Made by a program: the position numbers and the translations under genes | Assembly (NCBI GenBank): GCA_030760725.1 | Contig: JASWHV010000012.1 | Coordinates: 36,115,652-36,179,651 of the forward strand | Length of the DNA: 64,000 bases | Reading direction: 5' to 3' | Origin: Neostapfia colusana | Taxonomy: Eukaryota; Streptophyta; Magnoliopsida; Poales; Poaceae | Part shown: positions 34,140 through 45,716 of the stretch, piece after piece | How the letters are laid out: each line of letters opens with the position of its first letter | Numbering within the stretch: position 1 is the first letter of the stretch | Notes under the pieces: generated by a model | Databases searched by the model: none | Told to the model about the DNA's origin: nothing | The model's input: the letters and a program-made list of their open reading frames with translations, nothing else

Positions 34140-35386
34140 GAATGATATGAAGGAATGCGATGATCCGGAATCAAATAAAATGGTGGCTGGGTTGGAGTTG
34201 GCAAGGAACATACCAATTGCGACGTCCTCAGCCTGTTGTGCTTCCTCAGCAGTGACATGGTTAACATGGCCACGAGCATAGTTCTGCGGTCCTCGGTTCC
34301 CTTGGTTGTCCCCTCCGTTTGGTCGCTGATTCTTCTTGGGCACGTTACCTTGCTGTCCAGTGCCTTTCTTCGGGCACTGGTTAGCGAAGTGACCTACTTC
34401 CCCGCATGCAAAGCATGCCCTGTTGCCTACGGCAGCAGGTACGTTGGGTGGGGGTTTTGAACAGGAGCGTCATTGTTAGGCCGGGGTGCAGGAGGCATGG
34501 GCACCCGAGGTGCCGGTGCAACGAGCCGTTGCTGTGGTGGCTGACCAGGGCGGTACGTAGGAGTGGTCGATCCATACTGCGGTGCAGGGGCATGTATCTA
34601 GGTCGTACGTTGCTCCCTTGGGGCTGGTATGGGATCTTCCTTTTGCACTCGCGCTCGATCTCTCGGATCTTGTTTTCCACCACAATAGCCTTATCAACCA
34701 GCTTCTGGAAGCTTACGTAGTCATTGTTGAGGAACTGAACTTGGATCTCATTGTTCAACCCCTCTCATGAACAGGTACTGCTTCCTCTGATCTGAGTTGA
34801 CATCTTCGGGGGCATACCAGGACAGTTGTATGAACTTGTTGAGGTATTCGTTCACACTTTTCTGCCCTTGGCGGAGACCTTCAAACTCCTGCCTCTTGAG
34901 CATCATTACGCCAACAGGGATGTAGTGGGAGCGGAAACTTTCCTTGAACTCAGTCCAAGTGATTGTCTCCGGGTTGGCATGGGCGTTGCTCAAGGCATCC
35001 CACCAGTCAGCAGCTGCTCCCATCAGTTGGTGTGACGCAAAGAGAACCTTCTCTCGGTCGTTGCACTGGACAATGGCAAGCTTCTTCTCCATGGATTTCA
35101 ACCAATCATCGGCCTCCATTGGATCGCTTGCTTGAGCAAAGGTGGGTGGTCGAGTCCTCATGAACTCTCCCAACCTGTTATGAGCCAACGGTGGTAGTGG
35201 CGGTGGTGCCAGAACGGGGTGTTGGTTGGCCTGCAACTGACCCAAAGTTTGGATCATGGTTTGCATAAGCTGGTTTTGCATGGCCATCAACCTTTCTAGG
35301 TTGTTTTCGCCAGCTCCGGGGTTGGCAGGAACTTCCTCGTGGTCATCTTCCTGGACGTTCCTTCGGCTGGCGTTTCCTCTCACCAT
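34140..35386 (-). pseudogene. gag: G4 gag and protease start, truncated
   Basis: From the ATG at 35386 (MVRGNASRRN) the gag shows a retrotransposon capsid domain with RTRPPTFAQASDPMEADDWL and LFASHQLMGAAADWWD. The frame is broken near 34750 (212 residues, then a shift). Further on come a basic linker, a CCHC knuckle CFACGEVGHFANQC (about 34376-34417) and the protease signature LFDSGSSHSFIS with DSG at 34164-34172. The sequence then merges with the GAA tract, which reads as Leu/Phe/Ser runs on this strand. It cannot make a functional protein. Confidence 0.85.
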
Positions 35387-35792
35387 CTGTGAGAGAGAAC
35401 GAAATAGAATAGAAGGTTAGATAGGTCCTTTCAACTATATGCATCAAGGTGAGTTTGGACTATATATATTAGCCCTTATGAGGATGTGAGCAAGTGCCGA
35501 AACATCTCACATCTCCTTCTTCTTATGTGTGGATATGGACAACGTTTTTGAGACGTCCCACCACTCACACTAAGCATATATTCACAAATAATCATCACAA
35601 GGGCCCACTCAACTCCTATTCAAGGATGGTTTCCTATGTCAAGGTGGTTTCAAGGCCAATCTAAGCTATTCATCCTAGGATGCTTCCTTTGGTCCGCGTA
35701 GCTTCTGTTTAGGGGTATAACTTGCTGTTAACCCATGATTCTAATATCAATCTAAGGTTTCTATCTAGGCGTGTAACCTACTGTCAACCCGT
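35387..35792 (-). other. G4 leader with degenerate second primer-site copy
   Basis: The region between gag and primer site has no gene. Bases 35708-35753 repeat, with mismatches, the primer-site segment at 35764-35809 (see findings). Confidence 0.6.
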
Positions 35793-35805
35793 GGCTCTGA
35801 TACCA
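35793..35805 (-). other. G4 primer binding site (initiator-Met tRNA)
   Basis: On the minus strand TGGTATCAGAGCC, three bases after the LTR end at 35809; identical in its core to the sites of G2, G5 and G6. Confidence 0.9.
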
Positions 35806-37925
35806 ATCTGTGACGCCCTCAATTCTGTGGAAAGCCACGGAACCGAGAACTAATGCATATGTGTGACCAGGATGTTCATCATACATACACATACTTTCCA
35901 CAAACTGAATTCAGATTATATATTACCACGAATAACAGAGTTTATTACAACACCACATGAGTCTTGGACTCATGCTCACAGCGGAAGTCTTTATTTCTAC
36001 GCAGCAGAAATCTTTATTTAAATGCGGAAGCAAAACTAAGCAGAAGTGGCTCCATCTCTACTCCCTCCACAGGCAAGGTTGAGAACAGATCACACGCCAT
36101 AATGCTCTACTCGGTCTTCATAGTAGTCTTCTCTTGCTGTTGATGAAGAAACAATAATGCAAGTTTGAGTACAATGATGTACTCAGCAAGTTCGGAAAAA
36201 ACACATGATATGCAGCTCATAAACAAGGTAGGCATAAAAGGTTTATTTGCAGAAAAGCAGTTCTGTAAAATCATGATAAACAACAACTTAAGTTTAAATG
36301 TAATCCCAACATGTATTAAATTACTAACACACCTCCATCACTTCCCGCGTACCATCCGAACATTAACCAATCTAATTTTATTTATACTTACGAATACCTC
36401 CTCGTATTCGCTTCCATCTCACCTCATAAGACAACCTCGTCTCGCACAGAGACCAATCTCATATGACTCATCAGTCATACAACCATCTTACCTCCCGGAC
36501 TCAACAGTCCCAAACCAAACCATAACCAATAACCATAACCAAGAACCTTCCCAATAACCATTCCAGTAGCCATCCCATCTAATCATGGCAGTTTAGCCAG
36601 GTGCTCATGACCATAAGCTCGGCTATCATGATAGTTTTAGACTCTGCAGAGTTTGCACCTCTTTACCCACAAGTTTGTGATTTCGTCACCCGTCGGCGAC
36701 TGCAGAACCTCCATTATACCAGTACACAACCGTCGGTGTATGGTCAAGAGATCACAAAATAGCCTTTACAAAGGGGTTACTAGATGTATGGACTCACTAA
36801 GGTTTCACCGGCAGGCTACAATCTCCTATTCTCCCACCCACGGGCCCCCTCTTGTGCCATGCAGTTCCCAGGGCAGTCCTAACTCGACTCCCATTCCCCG
36901 CGCCTTCCACAGTCCATAACACTCTAGCAACTTACCTAATTACTCAGCTAAGCCGCACCCATACTTGGCCTTGTGGTGGCACTGTTATCCTGGCATGTGC
37001 ATGCATGAACCGGTCCTTAGATCTGCGGCAAGCAAAACCACCCTCTCATGCTACCTCATTCACAAACCCAGGCTTGCCTAGATCTCCCTTCGATCCATGT
37101 TTATTAACCTCATCAGTTACTTATTATCAGTACGAATGCAGTTAGCTAGACACATCTATCTCGCTTTCCAATCCCATGGACTCAGCGAAGCATAAAGCAA
37201 AAACCATACCCGACTCATAAACTTCCCAAGCGACAAGGATGGTTTAATTAAAACTAGTAAACTCCTATAAAAAGGGTTTTCCCATCATGTTTGACTCAGC
37301 ACACACACCTTTCCGCAAAACAAAATAGTTTTACCCAAAACATAGGATCAACATGGTCAAGGAGCACTTGCCTTGTTCTTGCGGTTCCGGTTGTTCTTGA
37401 TTCTCAAAACCTTGTTGCTGCAGCCCGTCGTAGACAGCTCCCTGAGCTTGTTCTGCTATGTAGGATTCACGTGCATACAAAATTCACAGCAATCAATATC
37501 ATGCACAAACCCTAAACTAGATGCGATGATGCTCATGCATGCTATCCTATGATTTTTATTAGATTGGTGTGCCCTTGCATGGCTTGCATGGACAGAGGTG
37601 TTCGGATCAAAGGTGGTCGTGGCGATGATCTTGTTTTTAGATCAAACTGATCATCAGGTGATCTGCCTATGAGAAAGCTTCTGTTCGAAAGGAATTGAAG
37701 AACAGATGCAAGAGATGAACACCATGATGTCGTAAGGTGGTATTGAAGTCCGACCTCACGCTCTTCTTGACTTCGAGGTCCTCCTCAGACCACTCGGTTC
37801 TTCTCCGATGATCTCCCTTGTTGCGCTTCGGCGATGTTTTGCTCGGCGAGTTAGGTCTAGGGCGCTAAGTCATCGGCTCAGGAGTTGAAAGAGAAGTTCG
37901 TGGTTTCGGCCAGAGGTTTTGGGTT

Positions 37926-37934
37926 CTATTTATA
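37926..37934 (-). promoter_or_regulatory. TATA box of G4 LTR
   Basis: TATAAATAG on the minus strand, about 190 bp downstream of the G-box array; a canonical plant core promoter element. Confidence 0.65.
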
Positions 37935-38126
37935 ATCGGGAAGAGAAGAGTCCTAATCTGATTGGATCCTGAATAAGAGTCTTATTCAGATCTTTGTTAG
38001 ATCCTGACGTCTTATCTTCGGTAACCATTGTGTATTTTAGATCGGTTTCTGTTGCGTACCGGTGTCCTTACGCGTAACAGCTGCTTCAGAACTCGTTACC
38101 TCCGTGATGATGAGCTCAGGAAGCTC

Positions 38127-38628
38127 CACGTGTCCTCCAGGCCTGGTATCTCCTCATCCGTAGAGACGAGCTCCGGTTGTGCCGCGTGTCAATCGATCGA
38201 GACCTCCCTCTTCTTCGGAGACGAGCTCCGCGCACGCCATGTGTGGGTGCCGATCTTTCCGCTCTCCTTTCCTCAGGGACATGCCCCGAGGTCGACACGT
38301 GTTTAGCTGCGACGGACCTTCCGGTGATAAGCTCCGGTGGTGACACGTGTTCGATAGATCCGGACTTCTCTGAGATGAGCTCCGAGATTGACACGTATCC
38401 CCCGCGACTGGTCCTCTTATTTCCGCGAGGACTAGCTCCATGGATCACACGTGTCCTATGAAAAATGCCTTTGCTTCTTCCGCAGAGGCTATCTCCGTGG
38501 CCAGCACGTGTCCCACAGGGTCGGACCTCTTTTCAATTGCGGAGGTGACCCTCAAGCCTGCCACGTAGCTAGTTTAACGGAGGACCTCTCCCAAATGTCT
38601 CGGGGATGAGCTCCGAACACGCCACGTG
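38127..38628 (-). repeat. Array of ten ~55-bp modules with G-box cores
   Basis: CACGTG-type cores start at 38127, 38183, 38238, 38296, 38344, 38392, 38448, 38505, 38562 and 38623, spaced 48-61 bp. Six are exact CACGTG; the others are CGCGTG, CATGTG or CACGTA. Most cores follow a GAGCTCCG-like box by about 8-12 bp and are followed by TCC and a GGACCTC-like box, so the whole unit is repeated. G-boxes are bound by plant bZIP and bHLH factors; ACACGTGTC forms resemble ABA-response elements. Confidence 0.85.
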
Positions 38629-38783
38629 GTCTGCTGGCCGTGGAAGTTTCCTTGGGTGCTCTCGGAGAGCATTATTGGCTATCTTTTTTATACTTGTCTC
38701 TGTTCCATCTTTTCTTAAAATGTTTTTCTTCTTCATAAAACATGAACATATGCTGACACCCGAGATGAGGGTGTCACATTAAC

Positions 38784-41644
38784 ATGTCTCGGTTTGGAAG
38801 AGTTTTTAAAGCTGATTTTGATATGTCTTCCTCGAAGCATAGATGTCTAGTTGCAAATGATTCCACGGATTTATATTTTTGGCATCGTAGACTTGGTCAC
38901 GTAGGCTTTCATCATCTCATGCGTGTTAGTGCTCTTGATCGCATACGTGGGCTTCCTAAGCTTAAAGGGGACAAAGAAATTGTGTGCTCTTCTTGTAGAC
39001 ATGCTAAGATGGTTGCAGGTTCACATGCTACTCTCACAATGACCATGACAACTGAACCGGGTCAACTTTTACACCTTCACACCGTAGGACCTTCACGTAT
39101 TCAATCCTTCGGAGGTAAATGGTATGTTCTTGTGATTCTTGATGACTATTCTAGATACTCTTGGGTTTACTTTATGGAATCTAAGAATGAAGCTTTTAGT
39201 CACTTTAGAACTTTATTTCTTAGATTATCAATTGATCACCTAGGATCTTTAATAGCAATTAGAAGTGATAATGGAACCAAATTTAAAAATCAATCATTTG
39301 ATCACTTTTGTGCTGAAAATGCAATAGATCATCAATTTTCTTCACCATATGTACCTCAATAAAATGGTGTTGTAGAGAGAAAGAACAGAACCATAGTTGA
39401 GATGGCTAGGACTATGCTTGATGAATATCAAACTCCTAGGAAATTTCGGGCTGATGCAATTGCAACCGCTTGTTATGTCTCAAATCGTGTTTTCTTGCGT
39501 GCTAAGCTAGGTAAAACACCATATGAGCTCAGGTTTGGACATAGGCCTAGTGTCACACACTTTAGGGTCTTTGGTTGCAAATGCTTTGTTAATAAACATG
39601 GTAATCTTGATAAATTTGAAGCTAGATCTGTTGATGGCATGTTTCTTGGTTATCCATCTCATACTAGAGGCTACTGTGTGCTTTTACTTGATACTAACAA
39701 AATTGTGGAGACTTGTGAGGTTTCTTTTGATGAAGCTACCCCAGGTACTAGTTCAAATATTGCATATCTGGACCCATATCCGCAGGGGGAGAGTATTTCC
39801 GTTGAAGAAGAGGAAGAAGTGGTGCTGCTGCCCGAAAATTCAGCAGCTAATGACATTGTTCCAGCTCCTGATCTTGATTCACAGCCAGCACCGACGACCA
39901 CCATTGCTGGTCCAGATCCTCCTCACGTCACAAGCTCATCTATTTGTGATGAACATGAAGAAGAAGAAGCTTGTGAAGTGTCCACTCCCCTCCAGATTCT
40001 CAAAAGTCATCCTCCACAACAAATTATTGGAAGCTTGCATGAACGAGTTACAAGATCCAGGTTTTTCGACCCCAATTCTCATGCTCATTCTGATTTTGTT
40101 GCTTCTTTTGAACCCAAAGATATATCACATGCACTCACTAATGAATCTTGGATTATTGCCATGCAAGAAGAGTTAGAAAATTTTGAAAGAAATAATGTTT
40201 GGAAACTTGTACCTCCACCTCAAGGTCACACTTTAATTGGAACTAAATGGGTGTTTAAAAATAAACAAAGTGAGGATGGGGTTGTGGTTAGGAATAAGGC
40301 TAGGTTGGTTGCTCAAGGTTTCACACAAGTTGAAGGTCTAGATTTTGATGAAACTTTTGCTCCTGTTGCTAGATGAGAAGCCATAAGAATTTTGTTAGCT
40401 TTTGCTACATCTAAAGGTTTTAAGCTATATCAGATGGATGTTAAAAGTGCTTTTCTTAATGGATACATAGATGAGGAGGTTTATGTCAAACAACCACCTG
40501 ATTTTGAAAATCCAAATTTTCCTAATCATGTTTACAAACTGTCCAAAGCCTTGTACGGTCTCAAACAAGCCCCTAGAGCATGATATGATAAGTTAAAAAC
40601 ACTCTTACTTGAAAAGGGGTTTACCATGGGCAAGGTTGATAAAACTCTTTTTGTGCTTAAGCATGGCAATGACTCATTATTCTTTCAAGTGTATGTGGAT
40701 GATATTATCTTTGGTTGTGCTTCTTATGATCTTGTGTCCAAGTTTTCAGCTATGATGAGTTCAGAATTTGAGATGAGTATGATGGGAGAACTCACGTACT
40801 TTTTAGGGCTGCAAATCAAGCAATCCAAGGAGGGTACCTTTGTGCGTCAAACAAAGTATACAAAACATCTCCTAAGGCGCTTCAACATGGACAAAAGCAA
40901 GCCTCTTCGGACACCAATGGGAACAGCAACAACACTTGAACTTGACAAAGATTGTGATCCCATTGATCAAGAAGAATATAGAAGCATGATCGGATCACTT
41001 TTGTATCTCACGGCATCAAGACTGGACATACAATTCAGCGTATGTCTTTGTGCACGGTTTCAAGCCTCTCACATGCTTTACATCGTCAAGTCGTCAAAAG
41101 GATTCTCAGGTACTTACATGGAACTCAAGAATTTGGCATTTTTCTTCCTTCTTCCTCAACCGTTACTTTGAAAGCTTTTTCCGATGCTGATTTTGGGGGT
41201 TGTAGGATTGATAGGAAAAGTACTTCTGGAGCTTGTCATTTTCTTGGTAATTCACTTGTTGCCTGGTCCTCTAAAAAACAAAGTTCAGTTGCACAATCCA
41301 CAGCCGAATCTGAATATGTAGCTGCTGCTAGTGCTTGCTCACAAATTCTTTGGATTGTTCAAACACTTAAGGACTATGGGGTTGATCTAGATAGTGTTCC
41401 ACTGTTTTGTGATAACACTAGTGCCATTTGCATTGCTAAAAACCCCGTGCAACATTCGAGAACTAAGCACATTGACATTAGGTATCACTTTCTCCGTGAT
41501 AATGTCGAAAAAGGGAACATTGTGCTTCACCATGTAGATACCGAACAACAATTGGCTGACATTTTTAGAAAACCTTTGGATTTCACTCGTTTTTGTTACA
41601 TTCGTAGTGAAATAGGGGTTATGCATCCTCATGGCTTAAATTGA
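38784..41644 (+). pseudogene. C2 integrase, reverse transcriptase and RNase H
   Basis: Motifs in order: zinc domain (FWHRRLGHVGFHHL; CSSC near 38985), integrase core (ILDDYSRYSWVYF, RSDNGTKF, NGVVERKNRT), RT ([24 protein letters not shown], catalytic YVDD at 40692-40703), and RNase H (SDADFGGCRIDRKSTSG, STAESEYVA, KHIDIRYHFLRD). The coding frame is nearly complete but broken by TAA at about 39360, TGA at 40374-40376 and TGA near 40581 (a Trp position in C1), plus a frameshift near 41080 between RT and RNase H. The enzymes would reverse-transcribe and integrate the element. Fewer lesions than in C1 pol suggest a somewhat younger age (inference). Confidence 0.88.
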
Positions 41645-42566
41645 GGGAGAATTTTGAAACTTGGGAAGTCTATGTGTGAATCTGAAATTAAAATAATATG
41701 AGCATAGTATTTCATGCATATATGACTTTGTGATTCCTTTTTCATGCTGAAAGTTCTTACTACATCACTCGTGTTATACATTTTGTAGTTTTTACCATGT
41801 CTAGTAATTGGAATAATTACTTACACTAAATCTGGTCATGGTCCAACTTTCTTGCTGTTTTGAACTTGTTGCATGCTCAGAAGTGCTTTTAATCATAAAG
41901 AATTAATCAAGTAATCAACTCACATGTTGAGTTTTTATGTTCAAATAAAAAAATTAGAAAAGATCAAGAGAATATGCATGCATCGCACTTCTTCTTTTAA
42001 GATGGCTTATCATTGCACTTAGATATGAACTTGAAAGGAGTTGTGTATGACTAAAACCATGTCCTTAAGCTTCTGACTGTCAAATGACATAGGCTTGGCT
42101 TGGTTGGTTAGAATAAGGCTGATGCTGCATATAGTCTCTTGTAAATGTCATAAGATCAAAATTTGTGCTTTAAATGATAAATAAAATGCAGCAACAAGTG
42201 TCATGCTTTCAGGTCTTGAAATAGTTAAGTTTATGAGATCATGACTTTTTAAAATTGAAAATTACACTTAATATCTAGCATGGCTTACACTACATTATGT
42301 ATCTCATTGATGTGATAGTGTAAGTTACTTGATAGTATGATCTGGATGAGGTTTGTTTTATATGTATATGTTATATGTGCTCATAACAAATTAAAATTTC
42401 TCTTTTGTACCTTGCTGAATAAGTCAAAGGGGGAGAAATTGATCACACACTTCTCATTTTATTTCTGATTTACAAAGGGGGAGAAATTGTTTTCAAAACT
42501 TTCATGTGAATAAGCCAATGTTCGGATTTTAAGTGGTGTTGTCAATGCATTCATCAAGGGGGAGAT
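41645..42566 (+). other. C2 3' noncoding region with repeated polypurine motifs
   Basis: No gene is visible. AAAGGGGGAGAAATTG occurs near 42427 and 42475 and AAGGGGGAGAT near 42556, the last one abutting the LTR. An env-position ORF like that of C1 is not seen. Confidence 0.7.
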
Positions 42567-42639
42567 TGTGAGATCTATGTGTGCTGAATACATTGGCTTT
42601 GACGATAAAAGTTTTGAATAGTACCAAAACACCTTTTTA

Positions 42640-42815
42640 ACAAGGTCCGACTCTAGGTCCGAGCTCCTGCAAGGTCCGACGATAGGTCCGACATAAGGTC
42701 TGACTTTGTTTGTCTAGGTATGACTTATTTTGGCTAGGTCCGACTTGTTTTTGCTAGCTCCGACTAGCTTTGGTAAGCTCCGGTTCAAGGTCCGGTTAGC
42801 TTTGGTAAGGTTCAG
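42640..42815 (+). repeat. GGTCCGAC direct-repeat cluster in C2 U3
   Basis: About ten copies or close variants of AGGTCCGAC or AGCTCCG occur in 175 bp at irregular spacing. This is a non-palindromic analogue of the palindrome array of C1. Confidence 0.65.
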
Positions 42816-43598
42816 AGCTTGATTGCAATGGTGCTGCTTTTAACTTGCAATGTTTCGAACTTGCTTTACTCTTATGGAAAGTTTGCTTAGTATTATTTTA
42901 CTAAGTTTTTGGTGTGTTTTGGTGGTTATGGTTGATATCATTTTGCTATGGTTTACAACATGCTTATGTGAGGTGCTCACGTAAGATGTTGTAGTTTCGG
43001 AACTAACGAGAGTCAAGTCGAGGACTTGTGCTCGGAAGTATTGGTTGTTTACTCATGTGCAGGTGTTACTTGAGTTCAAGACATGGCTGGTGACGGGATC
43101 CATTGAACTAGTCTTAGGGAGAAGATGAGGTTCAACAACCAAGTTCGGGAGGAATTGTGGTTGAGTTGATCGGGAGGTTGCGCAGTATGTTTGAATCAAG
43201 AACAATGCATATGAAGGTATCTTGGACGTCGTTGGAAGATGTTTGCACATGTGCAAGGAGTGCATGGACGTGGCTGCATGGTTCCAAGGCGTGATGAAGA
43301 GATGTGGACGTAAAGAATTGGTCTGAAAGGTCCAACCGACTAGGTTATGGACTCAGGCTGCGGCTGAGTCGTGTTTGACTCAAATATGGAAAGTTTTGAG
43401 TTGGTTATGATAGGATTTCGTGTGGGTCACGTATTTGAGTTGTTTTAGAAATGTTTGGGACGTTCCTAAGGTGTTTGGAAGTCTTAAGATTGCTTCTATC
43501 TGCGTATAGAAGAGTCTTGAGCAGTATTGGAAAGTTACAGTTTGAATCCAAGTAGGAGTGAGAGTCCTAGTTTGAATTGGGTTGGCCTTAGGGCTGGT

Positions 43599-43605
43599 TA
43601 TATAA
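43599..43605 (+). promoter_or_regulatory. TATA box of C2 LTR
   Basis: TATATAA lies about 785 bp downstream of the repeat cluster and about 590 bp before the LTR end. Confidence 0.5.
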
Positions 43606-44187
43606 GCAAGGGAGGCCAAGGCTCATGGGTACACGACTTTGGGGCTGTTCCTCTTGTGTTTTGATAAATAAAGATTCGTATTCTAAAGGAACTTTTGTGC
43701 CTTGTTCGTCCTACTTGTTTCAGACAAGTTTTTCTCGTCGAGTTTCTGTTCAGCACTACCTTGTTTCGGTGGTTTTATCATAACTCGAGTTTTACAGATC
43801 TAATTGATGTAATTCTTTTTGGGTTGTCTTCACAACTTGATTATATATCATCTGTGAAAATTTCAGGGTCATTTAATTTGTGGTTTCTGATCTACACGAG
43901 TTTCTTTGCAGTATTCCAGAACTGTTTTTCTCGCGTAGAACAGATTGACCTTTGTTCGATCTTTCGATCGTAACTTGAGTTTCTCTCAACGGATTTTCAT
44001 GATTCTCGTTGTGACGTCTTCGTAACTTGATTCTATATAATATATACTAGTTTTTTCACAGTTTAACACGTTTATATTAGTGGCACACACGGTTTCTTTA
44101 ACAGATCGGTTTTCTGCTGAGGGGTGTTTTGTTGCTTCCGCTGAAAAGTTTTTATCTACCATTCACCCCCCCTCTGGTAGCTTTACA

Positions 44188-45716
44188 CGTGTACTTCGAT
44201 CTTACAGAAGATGCACTCAAGGATCCGGATTAGGTGGCAGCCATGCAAGAAGAGTTGAACAACTTCACAAGAAATCAAGTATGAGAGCTAGTGAAAAGAC
44301 CAAATGCAAATGTGGTAGGCACCAAGTGGGTGTTCCGCAACAAGCAAGACGAACACGGAGTGGTGAAAAGAAACAAGGCCCGACTTGTGGCAAAGGGATA
44401 TGCTCAAGTCAAAGGTTTGGATTTCGATGAAACCTTTGCTCCCGTAGCGAGGCTTGAGTCCATTCGTATTCTATTAGCCTATGCTACTCACCATGATTTT
44501 AAACTCTATCAAATGGATGTGAAAAGTGCCTTCCTAAATGGTCCAATCAAGGAGGAGGTGTACGTGGGAGCAACCACCCGGCTTTGAAGATCAAGAATAT
44601 CCTAATCATGTGTTTAAATTGCATAAAGCTCTCTATGGCCTCAAACAAGCTCCTAGAGCTTGGTATGAGTGTCTTAGATATTTTATCATTGATAATATCT
44701 TTAAGATAGGCAAAGCAGATTATACACTCTTCACAAAGAATGTAGACAATGATCTCTTTGTGTAACAAATATATATCGATGACATTATATTTGGTTCTAC
44801 TAACAAATCTTTTGTAATGAGTTTAGTAAGATAATGACAGATAGGTTTGAGATGTCCATGATGGGAGAGTTGAAGTTCTTCCTAGGATTTCAAGTAAAGC
44901 AACTCAAGCAAGGCACGTTCATTAGTCAAACCAAGTACACACAAGACATACTCAAGAAATTTGACATGGACAAAGCAAAACCCATCAAGACACCAATGGC
45001 AACAAATGGGCACCTTGACCTCAATGAAGATGGACCAAGCATGGATCAAAAGGTATATCGCTCTATGATTGGTTCATTGCTTTACCTTTGTGCATCTAGG
45101 CCCGATATCATGCTTAGTGTATGTTTGTATGCAAGATTTCAAGCATCACCTAAAGAATGTCATTTAACAGCCACAAAAGGATCCTAAGATATCTAGTTCA
45201 CACACCTAACCTAGGATTATGGTATCCAAAGGGATCTAAGTTTAATCTCATCGGATACTCCGATGCAGATTACGCCGGATGTAAAATAGATAGAAAAAGC
45301 ACCTCAGGGACTTGTCAATTTTTGGGTAGGTCCCTAGTATCATGGTCATCCAAGAAACAAAACTCCATTGCTCTCTCCACAGCCGAGGCGGAGTATGTTG
45401 CAGCCGGAAGTTGTTGTGCTCAACTTCTTTGGATGAGACAAACTCTAAGTGATTATGGTCACAATATGAACCACATTCCACTCCTATGTGACAATGAGAG
45501 TGCCATTAAGATAGTCCATAATCCTGTTGAGCACTCTAGGACCAAACATATAGACATCCGACATCACTTTTTGAGAGATCATTCTATAAAGGGGGACATA
45601 GCTATCTCACATGTAAGAACCGAAAAACAACTAGCCGATATTTTCCCAAACCACTAGATGAAAAACGATTTTGTGAACTTCGAAATGAGCTGAATATCCT
45701 AGACTCTAGGAATGTG
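44188..45716 (+). pseudogene. C1 reverse transcriptase and RNase H
   Basis: C1 pol resumes after C2 with the RT N-terminus ([33 protein letters not shown]), the catalytic YIDD at 44772-44783 and MSMMGELKFFLG. RNase H follows (SDADYAGCKIDRKSTSG, STAEAEYVAAG, KHIDIRHHFLRD) and ends near 45716. Lesions include a TGA near 44283, a frameshift near 44570, TAA at 44763-44765, a further frame break near 44800-44834, a shift near 45165 and another near 45650. The catalytic aspartates remain. Confidence 0.87.

Larger units (their letters stand above)
34140..38778 (-). mobile_element. G4: truncated Ty3/gypsy element (5' LTR, gag, start of protease)
   Basis: On the minus strand this fragment has a 2970-bp 5' LTR (TGTGACACCC...GGGCGTCACA), an initiator-Met primer site, a gag gene and the first residues of a protease. 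It stops at the GAA tract; RT, integrase and 3' LTR are missing. It abuts C2 at 38779, suggesting insertion into C2 before the deletion that removed its 3' part. Gag differs clearly from the G1/G2/G5 family. Confidence 0.85.
35809..38778 (-). repeat. G4 5' LTR (2970 bp)
   Basis: The ends form a short inverted repeat (TGTGACACCC and GGGCGTCACA). On the minus strand the first part (U3) holds a ten-module G-box array at 38127-38628 and a TATA box at 37926-37934, followed by a long R-U5 region with no gene. Because only one LTR remains, its age cannot be estimated. Confidence 0.88.
38779..44187 (+). mobile_element. C2: Ty1/copia element lacking its 5' half
   Basis: A plus-strand copia element is present from the pre-integrase region through integrase, RT and RNase H to a 3' LTR (42567-44187). 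The 5' LTR, gag and protease are missing; the left edge is the junction with G4. It sits inside C1 between integrase and RT, because C1 RT resumes at about 44188. Several GGGGGAG polypurine motifs before the LTR suggest a Sirevirus-like relative, but of a different family from C1. Confidence 0.87.
42567..44187 (+). repeat. C2 3' LTR (1621 bp)
   Basis: It starts TGTGAGATC after the polypurine tract and ends CTTTACA, where C1 RT sequence resumes. A cluster of GGTCCGAC-type direct repeats (42640-42815) and a TATATAA box at 43599-43605 mark the U3. The 5' LTR is missing, so no TSD can be checked; CGTGT at 44188-44192 is the expected right copy. Confidence 0.8.

Noticed and set aside
33503..34343. 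Long frames reading as runs of Glu, Arg, Lys, Phe, Leu or Ser
   Set aside because: They are translations of the GAA/TTC microsatellite, not proteins.
38784..41644. C2 integrase-RT region as a domesticated host gene
   Set aside because: It has in-frame stops, a frameshift and an adjacent LTR, so a decayed element explains it.
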